DNA of 64,000 nucleotides from Lucinisca nassula (taxonomy: Eukaryota > Mollusca > Bivalvia > Lucinida > Lucinidae), in the NCBI GenBank assembly GCA_963580285.1, contig OY757010.1, positions 224,521,234 to 224,585,233 on the forward strand, written 5' to 3'. Made by a program: the position numbers and the translations under genes. The notes under the pieces were generated by a model. That model was not told the origin of the DNA. It worked only from the letters and a program-made list of their open reading frames with translations, and did not search any database. Below are positions 11,517 to 21,371 of the stretch, piece by piece. How positions within the stretch are numbered: the first letter of the stretch is position 1; each line of letters opens with the position of its first letter.

Positions 11517-13076
11517 CTACTCAAAATTTGATAGGGATCACTTTTTTAATGCAAAATAGTTTTTGGATAAATTAATCAGCTGAATCCAAATTTGATGCAT
11601 AACAATAGAAAACATATCCTTCACAAAGACTAGTGATTAATTTTGTCAACTGGCTTTGCATTCAAGTGTGACAACAACAACCGTCTTGGCACCCACAAAA
11701 TTGATCGTAACACGAAGGGATTTGGACAATTGATTTTTCACAAATTTCCAAATTTGTTTAGACAAACGTGCCTAATAACGTGTATGGCATCCACGGGCAT
11801 CAATTACAGCACGACATCGCCTGCGCTGCCTCGTAATCAGAGTCTGAATCCGGTTTTGTGGAATCAGCCTTCATTCAGCAACCAATGCATCTTTGAGCTC
11901 CTGTAAATTCCTTGGCTGCACAGATTAAGTTGAAACAGCACGCTGTAGCATGTCGCACGCATGCTCAATCGGATCTAAGTTCAATGATTGAACAGGCCAA
12001 TCCATACGAGCGATTGTCTCACGTTCAAGATAGACATCAGTGATGTGCGCACAGTGGGGACGGGCATTATCGTCCATCAGAATAAAGTTCGGGCCGATAG
12101 CATCTGCATATCACACAAACTGATCAAGAATCTCATTTCAGTACCTCACTGCCGTTAACGTTCCGTTTTTAACGACGTAGAAGTCAGTTTTACCGTTCAC
12201 GCTTATCCCAGCCCAAACCATGACTGATCCCTTTTCATTGTGATCATGTTGTGCCACATTCAAGTCATTGAATCGCTCTTTAGACATTCGCCGCACTAAC
12301 TGACGTTTATCAGTGAAGTCTAGAAAGAATCTGGACTCATCAGTAAACAGTACTGGCATCCAGTCACGAACCGTCCACCTGACGTGAGTTCTGGCAAAGT
12401 TCAACCGGTCTTGCACGCGCTGTCTCGCCAACGGAACACATACAGCAGGCCTCCTGGCATTAAGTCCGAACGCGTGGAGCCCGTTTCTGACAGTTTGTGT
12501 GGAAATTCCTACTCCAGTTTCGTTCCTAAGCTCGTTAAGCAAGCGCGTAGCGTTCAGGAACCGTTGACGTCTAGACTGAATCAGCCAAAAACGTCCCAAA
12601 CGATTAGTTGTAGCCCTTTCCCGAGCCCCTCCGTGTCTGTTCGAAGGATTTCCGTGGGTAAGATGCCGACTGAACATTCGAGAAACCACGCTCTGAGACA
12701 CATTCAGAATCCTAGCAATACGACGTTGAGTGATGCCATGTTCCAATATTCCGACGCCACGATTCATTTCTTCGGGGCTCAGATGGTTCCTTAATTGTCC
12801 CCTAGGCATTTTGGAGTTTCACAAATCAAATTAAATCCTTTTTACGCTTAGTAAAGGAACACTGACAAGTTTGATTTTTCTGTTGGAATGAAGTGTAACG
12901 CAAGATTTTTGGGGTGTATGAATTTATTTGCGAAGTGTGAAATATATGCACTTTCAGGAGTACTGAATTGCACATGAGTTTCTGCTTAAGCTATTTATCA
13001 ATACACGTCAAGAAATTTTAATTTTTCACTGCAAAGTTTGGTATATAAAAAGTGATCCCTATCAAACTTTGAGTAC
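11517..13076 (-). mobile_element. Tc1-like DNA transposon, 1560 bp
   Basis: Inverted termini TACTCAAA(A/G)TTTGATAGGGATCACTTTTT are flanked by TA at 11515-11516 and 13077-13078. The single transposase is on the minus strand and damaged. Confidence 0.93.
11770..12809 (-). pseudogene. Tc1-like transposase, C-terminal half broken
   Basis: Open for 223 codons from 12809: HTH region LSPEEMNRGVGILEHGIT and RRIARILNVSQSVVSRMF, a GRPR-hook-like stretch, and the first catalytic Asp in VLFTDESRF. After a stop near 12138 the homology continues as FILMDDNARPHCAHI (second Asp) and LNLDPIEHACDML (Glu of DD34E), then TRQRRRCRAVIDARG, with further stops. The family is about 340 residues. Inactive as it stands. 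Confidence 0.9.
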
Positions 13077-13213
13077 TATATATCATAAAACCTTAATATA
13101 AAACTTGCAAACTGTTTGCCCTTTAATTCAGCGTTAACGACAGGAAAGACTGGGCAGTGCTAAGTAATCTTAAGACAAGTATCTAACACCATGCATAAAC
13201 TACCTTGAAATAG

Positions 13214-13860
13214 CAAGTGTGTTTGTAAAACACTATGCCCCCAACACTTGCCCCTATTGGCTGAAATTTCATAGAGTGATAATTGAAGAAAAATTTTCAT
13301 ACTTTTTCAAGAGTTAATCAGGTCATCTACACATCATTCCCTATCAGCCTGTAAAGGCAATAGCTTAAACAGTTTTTGAGACAGGGACTTAACTCAGGGA
13401 AAAAAAATCAGACTTTTTTACTAGTTAACCAGACAAATTACTCATCATGCCCTATCAGCATGTCAAGTTTCAAGGCAATATCTTAAATAATTTTCAAGAT
13501 ATCTTGCTTACAAGGTTCACGTGACCAATTGTTCAAAGGGCCATAACTCGAAAAGAATTTTTTTTTTTTCCAAAACTTGATCAGGTCATATACTCATCAT
13601 CCGCTATAAGCCTTTCAAACTTCAGGACAATAGCTCAAATAGTTTTGACGTTATTTTGCTTACAAAGTCAAAATGTCCAAGATATTATGCTGTCCGCATT
13701 GAACAAGATAATATCTACGCACAACCACAAGATAATATGTTATAGTATCTTGTGCGCACAGCTTATAAAAAAAATTCTTGTCCCTTCCCGGGTTATGTAC
13801 ATTTTCCTCTTGATCTATACATTTTTGGATCCTTCTTTAAAGGGTTGAATATTTCAAAAT
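13214..13860 (+). repeat. Tandem-core element fragment (5' end like the rolling-circle family)
   Basis: Begins CAAGTGTGTTTGTAAAACAC (hairpin) then TATGCCCCC, the same layout as other 5' ends here. It is followed by about three 150-bp units sharing TCATCATGCCCTATCAGC, TTTCAAGGCAATATCTTAAA and GGGCCATAACTCG. No 3' hairpin was recognised. Confidence 0.4.
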
Positions 13861-14318
13861 TATTATGTAATGAATTGGCTTACAATTCCTTGTATTTTTG
13901 TCCATCTGTTCATACTAGATAGGCCTCAATTATGTGACAATACTTATGTTCAGCAGAACCTTTTTGGCAAAGGCATGTTAACATTGACGGTATTCGACTG
14001 GAGACATTTCGTGGAGCACGACTGAGCTCCGCCCATGATGCGCAGTGGAAAATCGTGCTCCACGTTTTTGTACCAGTCAAATGTGATCCGTGCTTCCAGC
14101 TTGATGCCTAAAGCAAGAAAATGAAAAACTAATGTGACTGTTTTATATTTTAGCATTCTTGTAAGTCCCTCGGTTGTACAGAAAGCAATGAACCTATACA
14201 ATGTTGACGGGGACGTTAAACCTCGAATCAAACAAACAAACAAACAGAAAACAAATTATCAAATATATTCGTATATATGCTCTATATTGCTTGAATTCAA
14301 TGACTCATATCGACGAAT

Positions 14319-14403
14319 CTCGTGGCGCAGTGGCTAAACTACTGGACTATATTCAAAAAGTTCAATTTTGCACCGCAAGGGGGGCGTGAGTTCAAGTCAC
14401 AGT
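14319..14403 (+). repeat. tRNA-like sequence, probably SINE-derived
   Basis: GTGGCGCAGTGGCTAAACTA resembles an A-box/D-arm and GTGAGTTCAAGTCACAGTGG a T-arm. The intervening part does not fold as a normal anticodon arm and no acceptor pairing was found. Confidence 0.4.
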
Positions 14404-15189
14404 GGATGTTTATTTCTTTCTTTCTTTTCTTTTATTTAAGCATATTTACTGCTATTATCACTTGCACGTTTGTAGATTTTTTGTCAAAAACTGAAAAAAA
14501 AAGTGTTTTAAAATGATATTTAATTCATTCTGATAAGTTCGCCGTCTTTTTAGCTCTTTTTTAGGGGCAACAACAGCAAACTGAAATTTTATTGTTTTGT
14601 GAAACAGAAGCACTAAAATGATATTCTTGTCTAGTGATTCATAGGGACACTTTCTGGTTGTCTTTTAATTGTTGTAATCTGTTGGGCTCTTTTGAAGAGA
14701 AATCGACATTTTGGGTCAAATAGTGTGTTATTAAAATTTCACTTGCCTTCATTAAACTTAGGACACCATAGGCGAGGTACGTTGTCTTCTGACAACCCTA
14801 TTTTATCCCCTCGCAACAACGTTGTGACGGGGATATAGCATCGGTACCTTGCGTCCATGTGTGTGTTTGTGTGTGTGAGTTAGTGTGTGTGTCCGTCCGG
14901 AACCTTGTGAACACGATAGCAGACACAGTTTTCATCGTAGAAGCTTCCAGCCTTCCACAAATGTTTCCCATGGAAAGACGACGACCCTTATAGGAGTTTT
15001 TTTCGTGACGTACTTCCGCTTCTAAAAATAGAACGGGAAAAGCCCTGGCCGTCAACGTCGTATATGCTTCAAGGCAGTTGGACAGATAAAGTGTTAATTA
15101 CAGCGTAAATTTAACTTTTGACGAATTCTAATGTAAGATAATGGGACAAACACCGATATACTACCAGGTGTAAAATTTCGCATTACGAA

Positions 15190-15560
15190 AAATGCCTATA
15201 CAAATATTTTTATCAATTTTTCGGGGGAAAAATGGAAATTTTAAGATGAAAAATTGTGATATTTTTGTTTTATTTCTGCTCGAAACATAAATTGCGGGGA
15301 CTCGATAGAACCGCCCCTACGCGATAAAGATTTTTATTTATTTGTCCGTTTTTGTTTTTTTAACATTTAATCATTTTGTGCATTAAGTACAGGCGGTTCT
15401 ATCGAGTACCAACAATCTATGTTTTCAGGCTGTTCTATAGAGTACCTACAAACAGGAATAAGAAAAATAATGTTTACCCCTGTAAATCCCAGTTTTGCTA
15501 TATAAAAGTGGGGTTTGAGGAAGTCAAAATCGCATAGGCGTGTTTTTCATGATGGCAAAT
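15190..15560. repeat. P1 palindromic element, enlarged copy
   Basis: Has the TTATTTCTGCTC / GGGGACTCGATAGAACCGCC arm and the mirrored GGCGGTTCTATCGAGTACC arm, but the centre holds about 70 bp of extra AT-rich DNA. Ends with the GTGGGGTTTGAGGAAGTCAAAA flank seen in other copies. Confidence 0.65.
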
Positions 15561-15621
15561 CCCAAGTCTTATGTTTCAATTAACTGCTCTTCAAGATATA
15601 TTGTACAAACGATTCAACAGG

Positions 15622-15628
<7 letters not shown>

Positions 15629-15663
<35 letters not shown>
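15629..15663 (+). repeat. (CT)n microsatellite
   Basis: Uninterrupted CT dinucleotides. Confidence 0.95.
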
Positions 15664-15668
<5 letters not shown>

Positions 15669-15830
15669 CTGTACATGATGTTTGCTAGAAATAAAATATT
15701 GTTTAAACAAAAACAAACGTTATCTGTCCACAAGTATCTTCAATTTATTAAAACTGCACTTCTAGACAGATCGTTGGACATTTTTATAATTGCACATGTA
15801 GACAGATCGTTGGACAGTTTTCTCAATAGA

Positions 15831-15842
15831 TAGATATATAGT

Positions 15843-15893
<51 letters not shown>
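15831..15893 (+). repeat. (GATA)n microsatellite
   Basis: About 14 uninterrupted TAGA units after a few imperfect ones. Confidence 0.95.
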
Positions 15894-15894
<1 letters not shown>

Positions 15895-16999
15895 AGTTCT
15901 GTCCGTATGTGATAGCTATACTTGGATAGCGAATAACGAAAAGTTACGTAAAACCCTATTTTGTAAGTAAGCTTTCATAAGCCATTGACATGGGTCATTC
16001 ACGAAGAGATTTTCGTCAATAACAAACGGATCCAGGATAAATGAATTTCAGTAATAAAAGCAAAATATCATTCTTTTCTTCTCGAGGCAATATTTAAATG
16101 TAAACGGGTACATTTTCTCTCAAAATGTCTGAATATTGTTGGCATTTTAAGTTCCGCCAATACATTTGAATAGCGATGGCCGTTTCAATTGACGGCCAGT
16201 GCTTTGCGCATGCGCAAGAATGACGTCATAAACGGAATCTCTAAAACCTCCTATTGATTTTCAAGGTCAAGGGTAAAAGGTAAAGGCTACAATGGCCTTG
16301 ACATTAAAAACCTTGTGAACAGAATAGAAGACAAATAGATCATCTTAGAATCTTCAAACCTTCCACAAATGTTCCACATTGAAAGACAATGAACCCTATT
16401 TCTTTTCAAGGTCAAAGGTCAAAGTCACAATGAACTTGACCTTAAAAACCTTGTGAACACGATTAAAGACCTATTTATCATCATAGAAGCCTCAAACCCT
16501 CCATAAATATTCCCCATGGAAAGACGATGAACGCTATTGATCTTCAAGGTCAAGGTTCAACGGTCAAGGTCACTATGAACTTGACCTTAAAAACCTTATT
16601 AACAGGATAGAAGACAGTTATCAGCGTAGAAGCTTCAAATCTTCCACAAATTTTCCCCATGGAAAGACGATGAACCTTGTTGATTTTCAAGGTCAAGGGG
16701 CGGAGATCAAAATCAGAATGGACTTGACCTTAAAACCTTATGAACAGGACAGAATGCACTGTTATCATCGTAGAAGCTTCAAACCTTCTACAAATGTTCC
16801 CCATGAAGAGACGATGAACCGTATTGACTTTCAAGGTCAGTGGTCAGAGGCCAAGGTCACAATTGACTTGACCTTAAAAATCTTATGAACAGGACAGAAT
16901 ATACAGCTATCATCGTAGAAGCTTCAAACCTTCATGTCGATGAATGGTATGCTGTTGCGAGAGGATGCTACGCTTGCGTTGCCTTGTTCAAGTTGTTCT

Positions 17000-17165
17000 G
17001 TCGAGATTATTTCACTTGTATCTAACCGATCGTTAATCACAAGTTGGCGAAAATCGAAGCCGGCATCCCCGGAGAAAAACCACCCGACCGGTTGGCGTCT
17101 CACATGTGACCCTAGCCAGTTTCGAAACACAGCCGTGAGAGAGCTATGATTAACAGTCAAAAGGC
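17000..17165 (+). repeat. SINE-like repeat with B-box, copy 2
   Basis: Matches 5790-5985 (CGTTAATCACAAGTTGGCG, GGCGTCTCACATGTGACC). Its B-box is mutated to GTTTCGAAAC. Confidence 0.5.
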
Positions 17166-17169
17166 AAAG

Positions 17170-17570
17170 AGGCACCTCCAAGCCAATCATTTATAATCAG
17201 GTAGATCCGAGCTGTGTCTTAGCTCCATATTAACTGCAAATGACAAGCACAATAAATAGCTTAAGTTTATAAAACTTGTATTATGGTTACTTTCTAAAAT
17301 TGCCTCGCGGCCTCGGGCCAATGCAGCAGATCTCGGACCTGTACCTGGGTCAATGCGAAATTACTTGATCAATGACATTATAAGCCAGTTACTTACATTT
17401 TTATCTCTTTCCAAACCAAAGTATGTCTTGTTACAATGACCTCCAATGTTTATTATAGATACATATAATTTGATTTATAGATATCTATTATAAAATTATA
17501 GATATCTCGTAAAATTAAAGATATCTCGAAATTGTATTAAATAGTAAAACGGCACGCCATATACTTTTCT
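17170..17570. other. No gene seen
   Basis: AT-rich sequence with a short run of ATAGATATCT-type repeats at 17460-17530. Confidence 0.4.
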
Positions 17571-17899
17571 ATGTTCAGCCATATTAATTCAGTCACGTGA
17601 CTGATTTCACGCTCTTTTTGAAACGTGGTCGTTGTGCTCCACGAAATTGTTCGAAATTTCACGAATCTCCCAGTCGAACAAAAAACGTGCTCCACGCTTC
17701 AGTTCGTGGACCACGAAATCACCAGTCGAATACCGCCATTATGGTTAGCAATGATTATTTTGAACTAGTTCTAAACTCCCTACAGAAATCTTCCAAGAAT
17801 TGTAGCTGATATCCATTAACAGTAAAAACCCTAAAAGTTCAGACACCTTGAGGACTTGCTGTAATTCTCCTAAAATTTTAACAATTTGTTTCACAATCC

Positions 17900-18000
17900 A
17901 ACAAAGAGTACAAAATGTGCAGATGGAATGGTAAACAGTGTAGACCCTGATCAGACTGCTCCTCAGTCTGATCTGGGTCTGCACTGTTTGCTTGGGCCTA
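17900..18000. repeat. P2-type hairpin
   Basis: AAACAGTGTAGACCCTGATCAGACTG then CAGTCTGATCTGGGTCTGCACTGTTT form one long imperfect stem. Part of the GATCCTGATCAG hairpin family repeated through the window. Confidence 0.65.
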
Positions 18001-18879
18001 TCGGTCCCAATACTTAGGATCATCATGATATCTAGGTGATTTGAGAGAATTTTCTTTTCCAACCTTGAAGGTGTATATTGGTGTAACCAGAAAAATCACC
18101 TCAGTGAGGTAATTCTAATGAATACACACAACTTTATATTAAAGTATATAGAGAATGCACCATTAAACTATCCCCATTATCCCCGCTAACCTGACCCTGT
18201 GATTTACCCTCAGTAGCTCAATGTACCTCATTCTCAAATACATTTTCATGGTCCCAAACATTTTTGGGCCATTGGTTGTACTGTCTGAACAATATTATTA
18301 CCTCACTAATCATCTGGGACCAGTTGTTCAAAACTAACGAAGTCGTTACTTAACATATCGTTGAAATTTTGGTCATTGAATAGGGCAAATATGCTAAAAT
18401 TTTTGCTGAAAAAATGTGAGCAGCTTTTTCAGCAAGGCAGTGGCTATTCGTACGGCCCCGTACGAATAGCCTGCATTGGCTAATCGTACGGCCCCGTACG
18501 ATTAGCCTGTATTGGCTAATCGTACGGCCCCGTACTTTTAGCCAATATAGGCTATCTTGCCTAATCGTACGGCCATTCTAGTTCGGTACCAAGATAGTGA
18601 TACATGTGTACTGTTGGTGGTATGAAAAATCAGCTGATCGTACGGCCTTGAAAGACTAGCCATTCCAAGCCCCTATGTGAAACATGCTGAAACCCCAAAT
18701 ATAAAGGATATTAATGGACGGGCGGTGAAGTTTTTATCAAATTGACCAAATGGTTTAGGACGTGTTTGCATTTGAAGAAACTGTTGACGGCGCACGACAG
18801 ACGACCCTCGACGCAAGGCTATGGAACCGCACTTCTTCTAGAAGGCGTATTCATCAGATCAACAAGTCCATGTAATGAA

Positions 18880-19080
18880 CACCCCTCTAAACGCCCCTTT
18901 ATACACAGAAAAAGTAAGGTTTACGGGGGAATTTATTATTTTACTTATTTTGCTATAAAACATAGATTGTGGGTACTCGTTAGAGCCGCCTAATTGAGTC
19001 GGTTCTAACGAGCACCCACAATCTATATGTGGACAAGAATTAAGAAAAATATCAAACATTTTTATCTGTCGTATGATCAT
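18880..19080. repeat. P1 palindromic element inside the 2.5-kb element
   Basis: GATTGTGGGTACTCGTTAGA and its mirrored arm around CCGCCTAATTGAGTCGG, with a GTTTACGGGGG flank. Confidence 0.7.
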
Positions 19081-19254
19081 AGCTCTAAATGAGGAGACTT
19101 TTTATGTGTCCATTTGTTTTGGATTTAACGACACGTCAACCCTTGTCGTATCCCAGAGAAAGGAAGATTGGAAAACAAAACATGCCAAATGTAGACTGAC
19201 AGACAGAGTGACGGACAGACGGACGGACAGGGCGATTACTTAGGGCACCCACAA

Positions 19255-20105
19255 AACATTTCATCGGGGCTTGAAGAAATATATGCGCTGCATGATGCTT
19301 TCACTCAGAGCTGGAAACCGACCGCACATGAGTACTGGTTTTGTTTTGTTTGATTTGAGGTTAAACCCTTTCCCACTCAGGGATTTTGTGAATTTCGCTT
19401 ATTTTCACAGTGTTGCACCTGACAACAACTTCAACTAGCCATTGTTTCATAATGGATGGTCTGTTTTCACCAAACTTTTTCGGGATGTGAGGGGGTGCCC
19501 CCCCCCCCTTCTTTTCAATCCCTCCCCCCCCCCGAATATTTTTAGTGGGGAGGAGCGCAACAAATCCTAAAGCAAACATAACTACCCAGGAGTAGAAAAT
19601 GCAGATGTTAGGTACTTCTGGGTCTTAAAATGGGGGTGGGGTGCAGACACGTAAAAACACGTATCTGAGTGGGAATGGGTTAACGTCCCCGTCATCACTG
19701 TGTATGTCATTCTTCCAATGACGTTGCTTCCAATTTTGGAAGGGTTTATATGCATGGACGGTCTGACATGCACCCGCTTATAAACCCTATTAGTTTCATT
19801 GGGTGACAGGGGTTGAGTTGTCATTTCATCTCAATGTCGGGTAAAAGTCCCACAAAATTGAAAGCAACGTCTCCAAAATGACCTATACAGTCCCACAGTG
19901 ACGGGGAATCTTTTCTCCGGTCAGTTTGTCCCTTCCGCTGATTCAAGAATGGCAGTTGTCGATTTCTGGCGAAAGAATGTACAACGTACTTGTTAAACGC
20001 TTATGTGAAAGCTTGCCCAGGAAAAGTGTGGATAGGTAAACAGCTCGGCTCAAAATGACCTTAAATAGTGTTGACTAGGCTTTTAAATTCCAAAACAAAC
20101 AAACA
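19255..20105. repeat. Fragmented S1 SINE copies
   Basis: Pieces at 19260-19345 and 19675-19890 carry S1 landmarks (GGGGCTTGAAGAAATATATG, GGTTGAGTTGTCATTTCATC) with unrelated sequence between them, including C- and G-runs near 19495-19535. Another piece, with GTGTTGACTAGGC, ends near 20105. Confidence 0.5.
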
Positions 20106-20300
20106 AAACAAACTTGACTATCGTAGTAGCGAGACACTTGGAACAATTTAAGGGTGAAAAAGACGTGTGACCAACGAACACACAAATTCGCCCGCGAAGG
20201 CGCAGTCTGATCAGACTCTTACCTGCTCGTGTTACCCTTCTATTAAAAAAATCCCAATTTATATAGAAAAAAAAACTCGGGTTTACGGGGGTATATATTT

Positions 20301-20390
20301 TTATGCTCCCCGAAGAATTTCGGGGGAGCATAAAGTCGCCGCTTCGTCCGTCCCGCTCTTGTCCATAAACTTGCCGTCCTAAGCAAACTG
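20301..20390 (-). repeat. 3' end of a rolling-circle-like element (fragment J)
   Basis: On the minus strand, CGGACGAAGCGGCGACTT precedes a hairpin TATGCTCCCCCGAAA...TTCGGGGAGCATAA, the same 3' layout as the complete elements. The 5' part was not found. Confidence 0.5.
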
Positions 20391-20523
20391 ATAATTGATA
20401 GTACGATTAAACTACTAATTTTTTCTTGTTGACATGTATATACCATCGATAGTAATATTTAACAATACTTATAAGAATATATACATAAATAATATAATTC
20501 CGTTTCATACTGCCTAATACACA

Positions 20524-20529
20524 TTTAAT
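20524..20529 (-). terminator. Candidate poly(A) signal ATTAAA
   Basis: The first ATTAAA on the gene strand that I noticed after the NFKBIL1 stop lies about 295 nt downstream, inside the inverted-repeat element. No AATAAA was seen between it and the stop. Weak evidence. Confidence 0.25.
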
Positions 20530-20823
20530 ATTCGCAAAATATATTTTGACCTATTCCTTGGTACCGAATTATGGCCATACGATTAGCCAATATAGCATAT
20601 ATAGGCTAAACGTACGGGGCCGTACGATTAGCCAATACAGGCTAATCGTACGGGGCCGTACGATTAGCCAATGCAGGCTATTCATACGGGGCCGTACGAA
20701 TAGCCACTGCCTTTCAGCAAATATACCACAGTTTTCGATATTGCACTTGCTAGAACAGTTAACAATATGACCACTAACGAGCTCGTTAAGCTAACGATGC
20801 TTTGAACAACTGGCCCCTGCTAT

Positions 20824-21371
20824 CTATTCAGAAAGTTTGTTGAGTTTCTGTGAAAGATCAGTAACTCTTTTCAAGATGTTTTCTTTGTCACTAGACACAA
20901 TATGAGCACCAAATCTTTGTAAGAATTTATCAGGGTGCCATCTTATCTGCTGTTCTCTCAAATATTTCTTATAATCACTAGACCCTGCCTCCAGCCCTTG
21001 CATAAGTATCACAATGTCTTCATCTTGTTTATCTCCTCCTGGCCAGGAAATGTCAAAATATCCCAGTGTTGTCTTATCTTTTCTCTCAAACATAATCTTG
21101 TAGTCATTCTCATATTTCATCTTTCTCTTCAAATATTTTAATTCTCTGTCTTTCTGTTGATTTCTTTCATATTTTGCTTTCATTTTCTTTCTTTCTTCCT
21201 CCAGTTTTTCTGTCTCTTTTTCAGTAGCAGATTTGTCAGTTTTTCTTCTCTTTCTGTTGCTGGCAGCATATTCAGCCTCTCTCTGAGCATGTTTTTTGTT
21301 GTAATATTGTTGTCTAATTCTCTCTGTCCAATCATCATAAGTTTCAGCATTTTCTTCATAATTACCCAAAT
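20824..21371 (-). CDS. NFKBIL1: NFKBIL1 coding exon 6 (C-terminal exon with stop)
   Basis: 548 nt of coding sequence after acceptor ATTGTAG|AT. The first two bases complete Asp201, so translation reads EQDLGNYEENAETYDDW; the Met just inside the exon is not the start. It encodes the Lys/Arg/Glu-rich middle region and the diagnostic C-terminus RWHPDKFLQRFG, followed by VTDLSQKLNKLSE and TAG. The right end of an inverted-repeat element lies only six bases past the stop. Confidence 0.95.

Larger units (their letters stand above)
14803..16986 (-). mobile_element. Rolling-circle-like element G, interrupted
   Basis: Read on the minus strand, it starts CAAGGCAACGCAAGCGTAGC, then ATCCTCTCGCAAC, and ends with a hairpin whose right arm GTTGCGAGGGGAT complements that motif, finishing ATAA at 14803. 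The core units (about 115 bp with CTTGACCTTAAAAACCTT and CCCATGGAAAGACGATGAAC) lie at 16250-16930 and 14890-15000. A CACACAAACACACACA microsatellite sits beside the 3' hairpin. About 1.2 kb of other DNA splits it. Confidence 0.55.
13988..17742. mobile_element. Possible foldback element with CGGTATTCGACTGG termini
   Basis: CGGTATTCGACTGG near 13990 and its complement CCAGTCGAATACCG near 17740, followed inward on both sides by TTTCGTGG and by CGTGCTCCACG-type palindromes. No target duplication is visible, so it could instead be two solo ends. Contains element G. Confidence 0.4.
18316..20817. mobile_element. 2.5-kb inverted-repeat element next to the NFKBIL1 stop
   Basis: Termini GGG(A/G)CCAGTTGTTCAAA at both ends in inverted orientation. 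Inward of each end come GCTCGTTA/GTCGTTAC sequence and then three to four palindromes of the type CTAATCGTACGGCCCCGTACGATTAG (18444-18600 and 20575-20705). The interior is a mixture of P1, S1 and other repeats, with no transposase. The family is unassigned and no target duplication was identified. Confidence 0.7.

Noticed and set aside
12384..12794. 136-codon plus-strand ORF
   Set aside because: It is antisense to the Tc1-like transposase and has no motif of its own.
14319..14403. Possible tRNA gene
   Set aside because: Only D-arm and T-arm-like blocks are present. The anticodon region and acceptor pairing do not form, so it is more likely a SINE head.
20824..21369. A stand-alone 181-residue protein starting at the Met near 21369
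   Set aside because: The acceptor at 21371 and exact phase match with exon 5 show it is the last exon of NFKBIL1, not a separate gene.
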